Source of the DNA: Chytridium lagenaria
Taxonomy: Eukaryota; Chytridiomycota; Chytridiomycetes; Chytridiales; Chytridiaceae
NCBI GenBank assembly: GCA_025449115.1
Contig: JAHLKC010000036.1
Location: forward strand, 186,001-250,000
Direction: 5' to 3'
Length of the DNA: 64,000 nucleotides
Part shown: positions 9,646-22,558 of the stretch, one piece after another
How the letters are laid out: each line of letters starts with the position of its first letter
Position numbering within the stretch: the stretch's first letter is position 1
Position numbers and translations under genes: made by a program
The notes under the pieces: model-generated
Databases searched by the model: none
What the model was told of the DNA's origin: nothing
What the model saw: the letters and a program-made list of their open reading frames with translations, nothing else

Positions 9646-12600
9646 TCATTCCGTCACAACCATCTCCAACACCCTCCTCAACTCCTCCACCTCCGTCACA
9701 GGCATTCCACAACTTCCACCCTCACACACAAACACCTCACATCGAACCCCCTCATCAAGCGGCTTCGTGACAATCGAATCAACAACAGGGTTCATCGTTC
9801 TAAGCCAAGTCAGATCGGGATCGGTGTCATCAACCGTCACAGGAACATGGAGGAGCGTGGCGGAGGGATGGAAACGGGTATTGATTTCGCGAAGGAAGAG
9901 TTGAGTGGTGGCATTTGAGAGATCACCGTGGACGATAAACTAGAAATGGTTATTCGTCAACGTTTCACGGTATACATCACTCTCGTTATTGCAAAAGACA
10001 ACCAAAAAAAAAAATACAAAAAGGTAGCTCACCTCTCTGTACCCTCTCACATAACCTAGAGTCCCAGCAACCATATACGGCAGAGCCCGCGGCTGTCTCG
10101 CCAACGTCTCCAAATTCGCCACAAGCGTCCCAACCGCATTCTTGCGATACGCCGATTCCTGTCCAAAACGATCCCACATCCGTTCCTTTGGCAGGCAGAA
10201 TCCCATCCAACCTCAACAGATTCGTCACCGCCATCGAATTAGGCGTAGGTTCAGCCCCATCATAATCTACATCAAAAAAGCGTCAAAGAAGAAACTAAAG
10301 TATGGCCGTACTCACCATCTTTCAACCTCAACAACACAGTCTCATCATCCCCGCGCCCAGTAAAATACCCGCCATGTTCCGGATCCCAGAACAACCGATC
10401 CATCGTCTCTTGCAAATCCGCAGCCCATCTGACCCACTTCAATTCCAACGTGGCCTCATAAAGGTCCAAAAGTCCACCAATGAGAAACGCGTAATCATCC
10501 GCACACGCGTTAAATCTGACGCCACGCCCTCTCTCATGGTCCGTTTAAGCGTCTTGTCATGTTCGTTGTACAAATGCGTTCGAAGGAAGGTGGCGGCTCG
10601 TGTGGCAAAAATAAGAATCTCTGGGTCGTTGAACGCACGCGACGCTTTGCTTAACCCCGAGATCATGAGACCGTTCCAACAAACAATGATCTTGTCATCG
10701 CGATGAGGTTTAGGACGTTGAAGGCGAACTTCCCAAAGCTTCTCACGACACCTTATCAAAATCTGCTTCACTTCTTCGGTACTGCTTTTGTGGAAGCTTT
10801 GGGCAATCTCTTGCAAAGTGTTTCGCTCAATCAACACGTTCTATATGAAATTAATCACTTTAACAGGGAATAAATGCCTCTTACCTTGTTAACCAATTCG
10901 CCGTGTGGATCGCTACTAGCGTTTACATTGCCACCGGGCAATACCCCATAATGAGACTTAAAAAGCGGCGCATCATCTCCAAGCGCTTCATCAATTTCGT
11001 TTGCTTCCCAAACGCAAAATGCTCCCTCTAAAATCGCCATGTCAAAATTAACATCAATACAGAAGGTGCAAACCTTTTGCTTCAGTAGACTCAGCCGTGG
11101 CAAACGAATCCGCATCTTCAGCAGAATAAAAGCCGCCCTCAGGATTCCAAAGATCACGAGAAACATATGCAATGATATCCCGAGCGACCTGAACATGAAT
11201 GAGTGGGACCGTGACGGCAATCACACAAACCTCTTCGAAGAGAGGTTCCTTTGTAATCAAAAATATTTCCGTGTATGCGCTCAAAAGCTGTGCTTGATCA
11301 TAAAGCATCTTCTCAAAACTGATGGTATAGCTTAACAAACGAACGAATGAGTGTGAAGCTCTTACTGTGGGACATGCCAAAATTTGTCAACTGAGTAGCG
11401 ATGGAAACCCGTCCCAACGTGATCGTGAATTCCACCAGCCGCGATTTGCTTATATCATTTAAAATTCCCTAAAATCAAAACAATACCTTCAAAGTGAAAT
11501 CAACCATATCAAGTGCCTTTTCAGCCTGAGTCCGTTTAAGCTCCAAACCCTCCAACACAATCTTTCGAAGCTCCCCGATCTTTTTACTCATATCCTCAGA
11601 AGGTAACTCCAATCCATAGACGGACGCCAGATGCTGAAGTTCACCAATAGATGCCTCTGGCAATTTTTTGAGAACAGACGGTGGGACTCGCAAGACTCCA
11701 TAGTACCGTAACAGAAAGTGGAAGGTGACAGGGGTCGGGAATTTAGGCTGGCCTGAAAATGGTGAGCAATGACTGAAGACTTTTGGCTCTTACTCCCAAA
11801 ACCGCCAAGCTCATCATCATAGGTGGATTCCAATCTCTTGTATCCTTTTTCTGCGATGCCAAGAGTAAGCTTGTCCGGTCCGTAGTCCGATTTAGAGCCT
11901 CCACTCTGGATGATGCAAAAAGAAGAAGAAAACGATGAATAAGGGGATTAAAAAGATGATTCTAAATTCCGCTCACCTGCGACATTCTCCGAAGATCTTC
12001 CATAATTTTATTACTTGACTTTACAAGATCTTCCGAGTCCTTTTGCCACCTTCCAAAATTAATCTATCGGCTTGATGACAAAAATTACATTTCGCCAAAG
12101 TATTTCAGCACCTTCGGAAATCCGGGATTTCCTGCAAAGATGTTTAATAAGTTATAAAGGGGAATGTGAACTTACCAAATTTGTCCTCGGGGGCAAAATA
12201 AGTCCCTCCAAAGAAAGGTTGGAGTTTTGGCGTCAAAAAAACCGTCATAGGCCTTTTGTTACAGCAATTTAAGTGACGTATTGGGGGAAAATATGAACAT
12301 ACCAGCCTCCATGTCCGGTCAAAGCTTGAACGAAAGTCTTTCGAGAAGCGATTAACTAATGCTGCATCGACTCAACTCACCATGTACCTACGATAGAAGA
12401 GATATCATTTAATACAAAAATAGAGCCCCGTGCCTCCTTGGGGGAAAAAACTTACATCCGGTCAACTGTAGGACGCTCCTCTCTAATGTTTACCCAAGTT
12501 AATCTCCAAAGTGTATTCAATATGAAGCAAACATACCTATCAACTTTGATGTTAATAAAATATTTGTTCATCAACTCGGCTATGCGTTCGCTTTCAAAAG

Positions 12601-13125
12601 ATTCTTTCTCCATCACATGGCACCAATGGCAAGTGCTAAATTCAATGTAAAATTCCCATCAGTATTGAAAGACAGCGATATCCTGTTGAACAAAAGGAAC
12701 ATTGTTCATTAACGGCGTCGCGTCCGTAACACATGCATCCTCATAGCGCAATAAAATATGCAGTAAAATCATAAATCACACCTGTAGCCGACTGAAAGTA
12801 GGATGGGCTAAAATGCGTGTTAACCTGGCAGCATTCACATTCCTCTCAAACCTTGTTCTCATCTCGAGATGCCTTAAATGCTTCCTCACCTACATTAATG
12901 GTGTTAAAATACTGTTGCATGAAGTGGCATGGTCTTCTAACCCCAAGGAAACCAATCAACTGGGTTGTTTTTGTGCTGAAGGAGGTATGGGGACTTCTCC
13001 TTCGCAAGACGGTTTTCGTGCTTGTGCGTAGTCATAAAGCGGGAGAAGAAAGCGATTGATTGTCGTTGTGGAGGATAAACGGAATGACGCAGGGGAGAAG
13101 GAGCTCGGGACAATAACTTAAACAT
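9646..13125 (-). CDS. SPATA20: SPATA20/YyaL-type thioredoxin-fold protein
   Basis: The N-terminus is Arg/Ser/Pro-rich ([15 protein letters not shown]), like a mitochondrial presequence. It is followed by the family hallmarks [33 protein letters not shown] (thioredoxin-like CxxC), [22 protein letters not shown] and later FYSAEDADS. The C-terminal half matches the six-hairpin glycosidase-like domain. I read 19 exons: 12942-13125, 12852-12889, 12782-12807, 12537-12635, 12456-12482, 12381-12387, 12303-12337, 12176-12252, 12089-12131, 11977-12049, 11794-11905, 11487-11752, 11366-11448, 11231-11318, 11074-11188, 10885-11027, 10316-10840, 10033-10266 and 9646-9939. Two single-base frame breaks lie near 10195 and 10515. 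The biochemical role is not settled in any organism; a redox or sugar-related enzyme is assumed. Only 122 bp separate its start from the next gene's stop on the same strand. Confidence 0.92.
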
Positions 13126-13246
13126 GGTATGACAGAACTCTGGGAGACTCTAGCCTACTTGTTATGTACGTTTGCTCTTTACAACTATGACTATCGCTTC
13201 AACTGGGACTATCACGAGATGTCAACTTTATTATCAAGGTGCCTCT

Positions 13247-14162
13247 TCACCAGATGATGGGCTTTCCATTCTGATCAAAGAAACCACCATTATCTGTGTC
13301 CTTTAAGTTGCGAATGACTGTCCAGAGAAGATGGGCAGCTTCATCTGGAGGGATAACATGCGGGGCATTCTTGACGAAGTTCCGCGAGAGGTCCGTATCC
13401 TAAAAAGTATTTAACCAATTGGACACATTTCGATCGAGCTCATACCACTGTTCCAGGATGTAAGGAAACTGTTAATATTCCCTTTCTGGCCAATTCGACC
13501 GAAGCGGTCCGCATGGCTTGATTAAGACCGGCCTTGGAGATGCGGTATGAGTACACCCGCCCAATTTGTTGTCACGATACTTCTGTCTTGCTGATATGTT
13601 TGCAAGTACCGGCTTTGGGAGAAGGGATGGAAGACCTTTCCCGTTGTTCCTGGTGCAGAATCCTTTGAAGGGGCAGAGAATAAGGAAGAAAAATGCTTCA
13701 TCACCAAGATGGGTCCGATGAGGTTCACAGAAAGATCTTATGTATAGAACGTAAGTAAGATTCACGCAGAATAGGTAGATAATGATTCTTACGGTTATGA
13801 AGAGATCTGCTGTTACTTGAGACAACGACTTTTCTGGTTGCAGTATCCGCGCCAATTGACCAGCAGTCGTAAGGCCTGTCACCGAGTTTGGTTTTTTAAT
13901 TCAGATGCTGCTTCACCAATGGATGCTTCTTGACTGACGTCCATTTTGAGAAAGTGAACACGCGATTCCAGGTTAGGGACAGGGGAGGCCTTTAGTGCTC
14001 CATCAAGTTTTTCTCGCAAGGTCGGGATGACGTGAGGTGCTGACGACAATGCATCCTTTCTACAAGAAGCTTCTTGACGAGAGAAAGGCCTGTCCAAAGG
14101 CGTGAGATGAACGTGGCTAGCAAGCTTACCGATGCCCTAGACGATCCTTGAATGAGAGCCAT
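13247..14162 (-). CDS. Short-chain dehydrogenase/reductase, sniffer/C-factor-like
   Basis: The start MALIQGSSRG precedes the cofactor motif G-S-S-R-G-I-G-K-L-A, which reads through only after one missing G near 14130. Further along are FLKMDVSQEASI (acidic residue of the second strand), NLIGPILVMKHF, LANISARQ, then the catalytic-type YSYRISKAGLNQAM (Tyr-x-x-x-Lys) and HPGTVDTDLSRNF. The stop follows GKPIIW. An intron is visible around 13735-13792. The reading frame breaks again at about 13530-13600. The family is NAD(P)-dependent, of about 250 residues; the sniffer/C-factor subgroup is suggested by DNKLGG next to the Tyr. The substrate is unknown. It is transcribed away from the Sec14-like gene. 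Confidence 0.8.
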
Positions 14163-14444
14163 TTGCAAAAAATGAATACTTTTCTCGATGGGTCCAAAGT
14201 AAAAGTCGATCGCGATAAGTACCTGCTGCGAAATGGATCGTCCAGGATGTTTACGTGAAGCCTACATGAAGTCGCACGACGTGAATTGAATTCCCTCTAT
14301 CGGCACACTCTTTATAATTCCATGTCACATACATGTAGAACAAGTCCACTTCATATACCTTCCCTCAGACTGTCACATGCCCTGTTGACAATTTCAACTT
14401 GAAGCTTTTGGTGCGCCTCTCATCCATTGACCGTCTCAGATCCT
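14163..14444. promoter_or_regulatory. Shared divergent promoter region (282 bp)
   Basis: This gap lies between the start codons of the dehydrogenase (-) and the Sec14-like gene (+), so both promoters must fall here or overlap the genes. I see no clear TATA box or repeated operator-like motif. Confidence 0.45.
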
Positions 14445-16770
14445 ATGCTTGCCGATAACGGCATTGAGCTCCAAAAACACAGGGAGTCCCTGGACAGCAT
14501 CGCAGAATATTTAATCTATTCTGTTGCTCCAAATATTATCAACCCCCAAGCAAACTCAGCGAACGGAAACTACTCTCATTATGAAGGTCTACCTCTTTGG
14601 CAGCTCAATGCAAGGAAGCTGCATCTGGCCTCGGTGATCTCAGATGAAGGTAGCTCCAACCCTGAAATTAGAACAAGGATTTTTGTTAAGGGTTTGGTTT
14701 TTTTGTAAGCTCTTCTCTTTCGTTTCTTTCGCAAGAACAAGTTTTCCATCGCAAACACCCAAATCGCCTTAACCAACCATCTCCAATGGCGCATGCAAAA
14801 TAATACATCTTCTATCTGCATCAACTCGCTTTCCCCCGAGGTATGTCTTTATTATTGTATCAGTTTTGACACAAGTGAATAGGCAAAAGAATACGCTGCA
14901 ATCGGTCTTCTTCATTATTTTGGCCAGGACAAAATATGGTCGACCTTGCGCTGTTTTTAATCTTGGAAAGTACGATGCAAGTGCTGGAAAGAAGACATTG
15001 AAGAGCTCAGGGAGTTTCTGATATTCACTTTGGAAGTTGGTAGAAGATGCGTTGCTGCTGCGAACGAAAGTTTTCAATACTCGTCAAGCAGAACAAATGG
15101 AGAAGGGGATATATATGATGCTGCACGTTCGGACTATCAATCCTTCCCCGCCGTTTCAGCGTTGCAAGGAAAAGGATCCCATAGGAGTCTTTATGCCCTT
15201 AATTCTTTAGAAAGACGCTTTCCTGTGAAATTTACTCCCCCTAATGTCAAGGAAGGGCTCACTCCGTTTGTAGCCCAAATGTGTGTTATATTAGACCTAA
15301 ACGGTGTTGGCATGGGAAATTTGGTAAGAAAAAATGATTGCTGTTGCGCCTAATTTCTTTAGAACTACGAAGTGATACCTCTACTGTACGACTTATTTCA
15401 TCGCCATTTTCCTCAAGTATTTGGTACGATAGTGAGTAAATTTTCGGTCACTTCATCATGACTTACAAATCTGTTGACTTTTTAGTATGTGTTGAATTAT
15501 GGATGGATCCATGCTGGCATTTGGTCCATCTTAAAAGCAGCATTACCCGCAGATGCGTGCCGGAAGTTGATGTTTCTTACGAAGGAGGAGTTAAAAGAGC
15601 ACTTTTTTGATGAATATCTGCTTGAAGGTTGGTGAAGCCAAGTTTCGCCTAATTTTTAAGTGAAAATCTAAACTTAAACAATTATGATAGAGCACGGAGG
15701 AAGAGCTGTGCATAGCTTCAGCCTTGAAGCATGTCCATATTTTAATACCTACCAGTCAGATCCATCGCCTTCTCAACCTTTCACTTCCCCTCATCTTCAC
15801 TGCTATCGGTTCTTGCTCGTCTAACACTTTAGACGAAGCTAATCCTACCGATGATCCTGACATATGGTACGATGCTCCAGAATTTCCCATAGCCCTGTTA
15901 AATCGGCAGCTGATCTGCAATCGCTGTTGCGATCTTCTTCATACCGAAATCTCCGATCCGGAAAGAGTTCCGTCGGCCTTTCTGCTACATTCTCCTCGCA
16001 ATCCCTATTCTCCGCCAGCCACACCAATCCACGTCGAGGGAAGTCAAACATGACCTTAAAAGACATAAACCTATCACTCCCACCGTTTCCGTTACCATCT
16101 CCAAGGATGACCTCTATCTATAAGAATGGGCATATGCTTTCTCCGGGGAATAGGCAGCTTCATTCTGCCGGCTCCTATTTCCCTCCCACTGTCTCATCCT
16201 CGCATCTTAACTCAATCTAAAGAAGTCGGATGGTGGACGCGCCAATCAAAACAATCAAGATCAGTGGCACGTCGCAAGCGCGATCTGGCTTTAATGGGTT
16301 GAAACTCGTCGTTGGGTTTCCATGGATTATCTCCATGGCGATCGCTCGCTTTTTTGGTCAAGAATGTCCTGCGTATTGTTAAACGGATGTGCGAAAATAA
16401 GGCGGATGCTGCATTACAGCAAACACTCGTTTTAATTCCAGAAAAGTAAATCTCAAAAGATGGGTGGATTGGTGATGAAGCTTGGAAGCGATCCGTTCTT
16501 GAGGAGGATGATGCTGACGAAGATGATGATGAGGTAGAGGAATTGTTACCTTTGCAAACCAAAACTGGGGTGAAGTCATCTCGTCCTAGATTGTTTGGTT
16601 TACCCATGGGTATGGAGAAAACGTGCACTTCTCTAGTAGCCACTACTCTTCTAGTTTGCGCGTGCTTAGGGGTTTGGAATGTCACCAGACATCTAAGCAT
16701 AAAAGAAAGCATTCGTAGATACTGGCTGACAATTTTCGGGCGACTCAATTCTGTAGTTGTTAGTATATAA
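14445..16770 (+). CDS. Sec14/CRAL-TRIO lipid-transfer protein with C-terminal membrane anchor
   Basis: The first ATG is at 14445 (MLADNGIELQKHRES). An N-terminal helical segment NKFSIANTQIALTNHLQW resembles the CRAL-TRIO N domain. The lipid-binding domain follows: GRPCAVFNLGKYDAS, EELREFLIFTLEVGRR, MCVILDLNGVGMGNL, NYEVIPLLYDLFHRHFPQVF, VLNYGWIHAGIWSIL and FLTKEELKEHFFDEYL, which carries the order of strands and helices expected of Sec14-like folds. Introns are visible at about 14649-14733, 14840-14894, 15325-15360, 15432-15485 and 15627-15690. The C-terminal region is Ser/Pro-rich, then acidic (EEDDADEDDDEVEELLP), and ends with a hydrophobic segment (TSLVATTLLVCACLGVW) that would anchor it in a membrane. 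Frame breaks occur near 15010, 15825, 16295 and 16455, so the C-terminal part is less certain. Confidence 0.72.
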
Positions 16771-16905
16771 TGAAATTGATAGAAATTTATGATACAATAT
16801 GTATTTATATTTCGTGGAAATGAGGGATAAGGAGAGTATTTGTTTTTTTTCAGGGAAATAGTTACGGAGATAAAGTCGACTAGAAATATCTGGTATCGAA
16901 CGTGA

Positions 16906-19900
16906 TTACGGATGCTCTTTGCGTCCATTTTTAAATTTCTCGCTGATGATGTTGATTCCCCGTTCATTTGCTTTTCAATCCAGCGTCGAAAAGTCGGAAC
17001 TTCAGTAAAAACTTGAGATGGTAGCATATAGATCAAAGCCGCTGTGCGCTTCATATCCTCAGCGATCGCTTTCAATAGCGGCCGAATAACGAAAAGATAG
17101 AACGCCAACAGAAGCAACACATAAGATATTGAGCATGACTAAATTGTGTGATTTAGGTATAGTTATGAAAGGACTATAACGATCAACTTACTAGATTTCA
17201 AATTTAAAAACCAGTCAATAAGTCCCGTCAAAGCCTCGCTCATAGTTGCGTGTTGCCTCTGCGTAAGCCGGAGTGAGATAGCTAGTATCTAGTAATCGCA
17301 ACCGTGTAACTAGACTATCTATCGATAATAAGTCTCCATTGAAGAGAGAGATGCAGTAGTGTTGTAAATTGCCGCCAAAGAATCTTGCGAAAGTTTCTGG
17401 TACCATGCACTCGCCGCGTGCAATCCTCTTTTCATGACACTACTCTCAAACACGTCACAGTCCGAGGGGCTTTCCGTGACGCATGCATTTTGAAGCTCTA
17501 GCCGCGCATGAGGGTCATTATATCCCTTCGACATGACTGCCTCTAAATGTAAATCGCTTGAACCATACAAAATAGAACGTTCCACAAAGGGTACGAAAGT
17601 TGATACTGACGTAAGACTCTCGCTGACTTGAGACATGTTTAAAGCGACTGATAGCATGGATGATGGTATTCCGCGACGGAGTGACATGTTCGAATTAAAT
17701 CTGTAAACGCTTCTCGCACAAAGAAACTCTCCTGTCTTACGAGAATTGGTCGTTGGGAAGACCAGAAAAGATTGCTCCCAACGTCATCAATTCTCGACAG
17801 ATACACATATGAAAGGCTCCCGATCGTTAAAAAGTAGAGGATGCTTGTGATAAAACCGCCATAGATTTATGCAACACATGATGGTGGTCGTAAACAGATT
17901 TTCTTATCCATCTTGTAAGAATGCTGTCCTTCTGGCTGCCGTCCTTAAAGTACATGAAGCCCTTGCTGTTTTTCCGCGGCTTTGAATTGGAGGAATCTCC
18001 GTTTGGAAGGTTTTCAAAAGACGACAGAACCTTCTCCATAGCCATTCTGTTTATCAGATCTCCATCCTCGTCAGCCTCCTCATCTTCAGCATTGGCAAGT
18101 CTTTCTGAGTACATTAGCGGGTTTGTAAAAAAGGTTTATGCCTTACGATAATGTGATTCATAAATTCCTTTAATGACTTCCTTTGGGATGTCGTAAAACA
18201 TTCGGAGAAATTTTTTCCTTTCCATCCTCTATACGCATATATAATGGCTGCACGATTAAGAAAAGAAAGGCGAAGCATACTACAGGCCCATAATAGATAA
18301 AAGTAAAACCTGCATTGGTTTTTGCGTGCCTATCAATAGAGTTGTAGCAAGATCGGCTTCTGAACAGGCATTTACTGCTCGAAGCACTTCAAAAGGCGCA
18401 TTAAATAAAATCAACGCAATTTGAGATTTTCAAGTTGGGATCCGACATTCGTGAATCAGTCAAAAACCGAGCAGATGCTATAGTAGTTGACATTGCCTCA
18501 ATCGGCAATGATAAGTAATTCATTCCATTGTTATCAGAATTGACGTACTGAACCATAGGGCTTTGCACGTCTCAAAAGCACCTGCTGAGGATCGAAGGGC
18601 TTCTGAAACTGCATTTAAGTTTGCACGTGCGGTTACTGTAGATGGTGTGCACGTTGCATTCTCCAAAACCATCCAGAAACTCTTCTAAGATCTATTGATC
18701 TTGAAACGTCAGCCATTTCGATGAGATTCAGAGCAAAGTCATTTTTTGCGATGATGTTATCAAGAGATATTTTTGCATCAACGAGATATTTTTGATGTTC
18801 GATGAAGTCGAAAACTGCTATTGCAGAAAGTACCAGGAAGCACACAATAAAGGAGAAGTGGAACATCTGTAATTGCCGATTCGACTTCTCGCTCTTCAAG
18901 CTAAGGACACGTTTAACTGACGACTTTGCTGAAGTTGCTCGACTTCCGCGCGACCCCAGGCTTTCTCTGTCAGCCTCAGACTTTTTCTTGTGAAGACTTT
19001 CAATGGATGAACAGTACCCTTTAAGAACGGCAGGCGATTGCTTCGTAGGCGGCAAATATTTGCTCTCATACTCGTTTGAATTTTCCTTTGAGACTGCCAT
19101 CATATCATCCGATTCCGTTACGATTGTAGTTTCTTGATGGTTGCGTTTAATTGACTAGGTGCTGGAAAGTCTGAGGCCGGGATCGCCCAGAGGTGGGCCC
19201 TTGACTGAGATGCGACGTTAGATATGGAGAAGTGATGTTAGCTTCGTTAGCTTTCGCCGAAAAGGTCATTGGCAGAGCAACCACGGAGTCATTCGAGCTC
19301 TCGGCATCAGATGCAAGGTTGGAAAAAGCCAAGGCTTGAGGCTGAGATGTAAATTCTCTAGAGTTGCTATGTTCGGTGCGGTTTTTAAAAGGGCATGCAG
19401 AGGGCAGAGCCGAATTCTCGACCTCAAATTGTGATACGTCTTTTTCCGTTGCCTTATCGGATTTGATTTTTAATCGACAAATGAAACTCGGGGTTCCTGT
19501 AACTTCACTTCTGTCCGCATGAAGAAGAATATCAATAAGCTGTCCGTTCGAGACAGAGGTGTGTTGCACTCTAAATCCCGACTTGCTTAAAAACAGAGAG
19601 GCATTTTCAGCCGTAGCTGACGGAATCCAGTCTGAAATCTTATATAGTTGAGGTTGACCCTCAGATCCACCTCCGTATGGTTTTGCATTGAAAAGCATGG
19701 ATAGGTTTTTCGTAAAATGCAAAATCTCATAACTCTCGTTCATGATCATGTACCCTAGGCTTTCACTCTCCGTCTGGGATTTGATGATTCCAAAGAACGA
19801 TTGCATGCCTTTGGCGTCAACAACGTGTTTAACGCAGAGTATGAGAGGGAAAAGATATCCTGCCTTATTCAAGCCAGAAACTTGACGAGATCGATCCACT

Positions 19901-22315
19901 ACCTGTTGACACGAACTATTAATAAGTGTACCTAATATACGGTATAAACACGAAGAGTCGTAAAGGACCGGACCTTAGCGTAGCCTGTTTCCAGATATTT
20001 TTGCAAAAAACATATCGTGAGACTCGGAAAATGGAGAAGGAAGAAGCTTGCTAATATTCTGATGTAAACTTCATGGCGTCTGTAGCCAAAGGCCTTCAAA
20101 GCCATGGCGTTGATGTTTATAACCTATTCGGTTGTGGTTGTGTTAAAATACATAGAATAACGATTATATCATCTTACGTGGCCCAAGTTGGAGATCTCGC
20201 CGGAAATTGTTACCATAGCATTATCCTCTGAGACAAGATCAATACTGTGGTCCTCTGGCTCTTCGCCGTCTTCCAAATCCTGATTGACATTTCCTCTCTA
20301 TTTTCTTCCTCTAGTTCGTCGGCATGGTCCAAAAGGTCTTGCCCTTGTTTTTGATCATTCAATACATTTATCAAAAAATTCCCATAGAGACGATAAACAT
20401 GCGCCGTATTAGGCGACAGTTTAATTAAGGCTAAATAATGGCCCTGCGACGTTGATGCTGCCTGTGAAATTGTTGTCCCGTGCCTCTGCAATCTCCAAAA
20501 TGATGGATGTCGTTTCAAAAGCTCGGCCCAAAAGTTAATGACTGCCATCGTAGCTTTAGACTCGTATTTCTTGGCAAGCTGGTTAAATTTATGTTATTGA
20601 GTTTGTCATGGACATACGTATGTATCATGTAAATACGTACCTGCATGTTTTGCTCAAACGCAATAAAATCAATGACGTCTCCACCCGAAAATCTCTCGTT
20701 TAAAAGCCGCTGACGTCGGTAAATCATAAAGGCTTCATCAAGACGAGGATGCATCGATTCCGCTTTAGTGTATGTCGCCAAGCACTGTGCCCGATTACCG
20801 AGATGATTTAAATGAAATGCTCCAGCGAATAGATGTAAAATGCAGGATGATGGCATCGTTTTTGAGGCCATGACAAATATTTCAACTATTTCGTCCATAG
20901 AGCTCCACTCTTTTTCTCCATTAACTGGTCGATATCCACCAATACTAATGCCAGAAACAGCACCACCGGAAACAGCACCACCGGAAACAGCACTACCTCC
21001 GCCAAGCTTCTTTTCGACTGGCGAACCAGAGCCAGTCTCTTTGTACAAAAGTCCAGCGTTTAATAGTTTAAATCTGATGTGAAGTTCAAGGACGAATGGA
21101 TCTGTTATCAGTGATGGATCAAGACCTTCAACCTGTCGCCTTCTTGCAGAAACGAGTAAACATGCAACGACGAAGGCTAAAGGCGCCTCTATCAGGTACA
21201 AAATTCCAATATCAGATTCCGGGCGGAGAACTGTGTAGAAAAAGCAAAGGGAAGCCCAAGCAAAGTGTGCCATCAATCCAGCTCGGAACATGGCATATTT
21301 GAAATTGTAATACGGAATATACTGTAACAAAGGTGAGTAAAAGATTTCATTGACTAACCCACCCATATAAAACCAATAGCTAGAGCCATTGAGGCCACAA
21401 CACAGAGCACTGCTGTGACCCAAATTGCAATTGACTTATTCTTCTCCCCATCGTGTTCGTCTTCACCGAAAACTTCTAACGCAATCGTTGCCAAAGTCAG
21501 CGTCGTGCGGCACGTTAGGTATAAAAGGTCAAGACGCGAATGCGGCCGACTGGAAACATCCTTGATTTTTGGATCTGGCTCAAAAAAGGTTGCTTTGACG
21601 CATAGTGCTAACCTAGTGAATAAATGTTAGGACGGTAGCTTGAAAACAATATGATGCTCACAAAATGAACAGTGTCATGACAGCAACCGTTCCGATGGTC
21701 TTCAAAAGGTAAGGTGACGTCCAACAAGATTGAATGTCATGGTGTTCACAGTTTACTATTGCAAGTGTGAAAAAAGCGAGAAAGGGTATAAATAGGATAG
21801 TCGAAATAAGACCCAGTGTCACTCGAAGGAGTTTCAACGTCCAGATAAACCTAAAACGGTTCTGAGAAAAGGAAAACCCAACGAATAGGGCGTTCAACAG
21901 CACCACACCCAGTGCTGACAAAAGGATATTAAACACAACGGGAGTCGCCTTTATCTAAAAATACCTGGTTAGCATCGAAGCGACATACTATAACTCACCA
22001 TCTTCTCTGGTGAAAACCATTTTGTGAGGAGACGAAACCACGATATTTCTTTCTGCCAAGGGGCGAAAGCAAAACAGAGCGGGAACCCAAGATCCTGCAT
22101 ATGGTCTATTAAGGTTTCTTTTTCAACAAAGGTTAGATATTGCTTGGATGTTTACACTCACCTAATATGTGCCATGTGAGGTTATGATCCGAATTTTTGT
22201 TCGTGATGAAAAGAACTCCAAATAACCCGTTTTGCAACCGCTTCAGGACATCTTCAACGGTGAGCTCTTCACGCTCTTCGGAGCTAGTTCCAAGTGATGG
22301 CCCGACGGTTGACAT
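16906..22315 (-). CDS. TmcB/TmcC-like multi-pass PAS sensor protein, array copy 1
   Basis: It starts MSTVGPSLGTSSEEREEL with the family's VEDVLKRLQNGLFGVLF segment. Then come the multi-pass block (FNILLSALGVVLLNALFVGF, PYYNFKYAMFRAG), the GGDVIDFIAFEQNMQ motif, a helical TPR-like region (HVYRLYGNFLINVLNDQKQG, DLLDHADELEEE) and the PAS domain (SPFSESHDMF, then VDRSRQVSGLNKAGYLFP). Two loop modules follow; the second keeps QNACVTESPSDC and RGLHAA. The C-terminal RPLLKAIAEDMKRTAALIY and VFTEVPTFRRWIE match the other copies. A one-base shift after RRWIEKQMNG gives a basic tail ending RKEHP with a stop at 16906; without it the frame runs on to 16212 in antisense to the Sec14-like gene. Frame breaks occur in the PAS region near 20005 and around 17700 and 18610. 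It is the most divergent of the five copies. Confidence 0.82.
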
Positions 22316-22558
22316 GATGGGCTTCGCAGAGTAGCAACCTAAGCCTTTCGTCCCAAATAAACTTTAGCTCCCTTGCAAATCTTTAGCTTCTATACGTGAC
22401 TCATTCTATCTAACAAAGGGCTGATGGATCATATTCAACTCAGAAAATCTATAATAAACGATCACACTTTTGGAGATCTCGACGATCAATTTATATATAT
22501 TTATCCACTCATGAAACATTTAACATTCATTTTTACATAAATTTCCAGACCAGTGTAT

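Noticed and set aside
16212..17120. 302-codon minus-strand ORF as a complete gene end
   Set aside because: Only the first 55 or so codons match the array paralogues. The rest is antisense to the Sec14-like 3' exon, and a one-base shift yields a paralogue-like tail.
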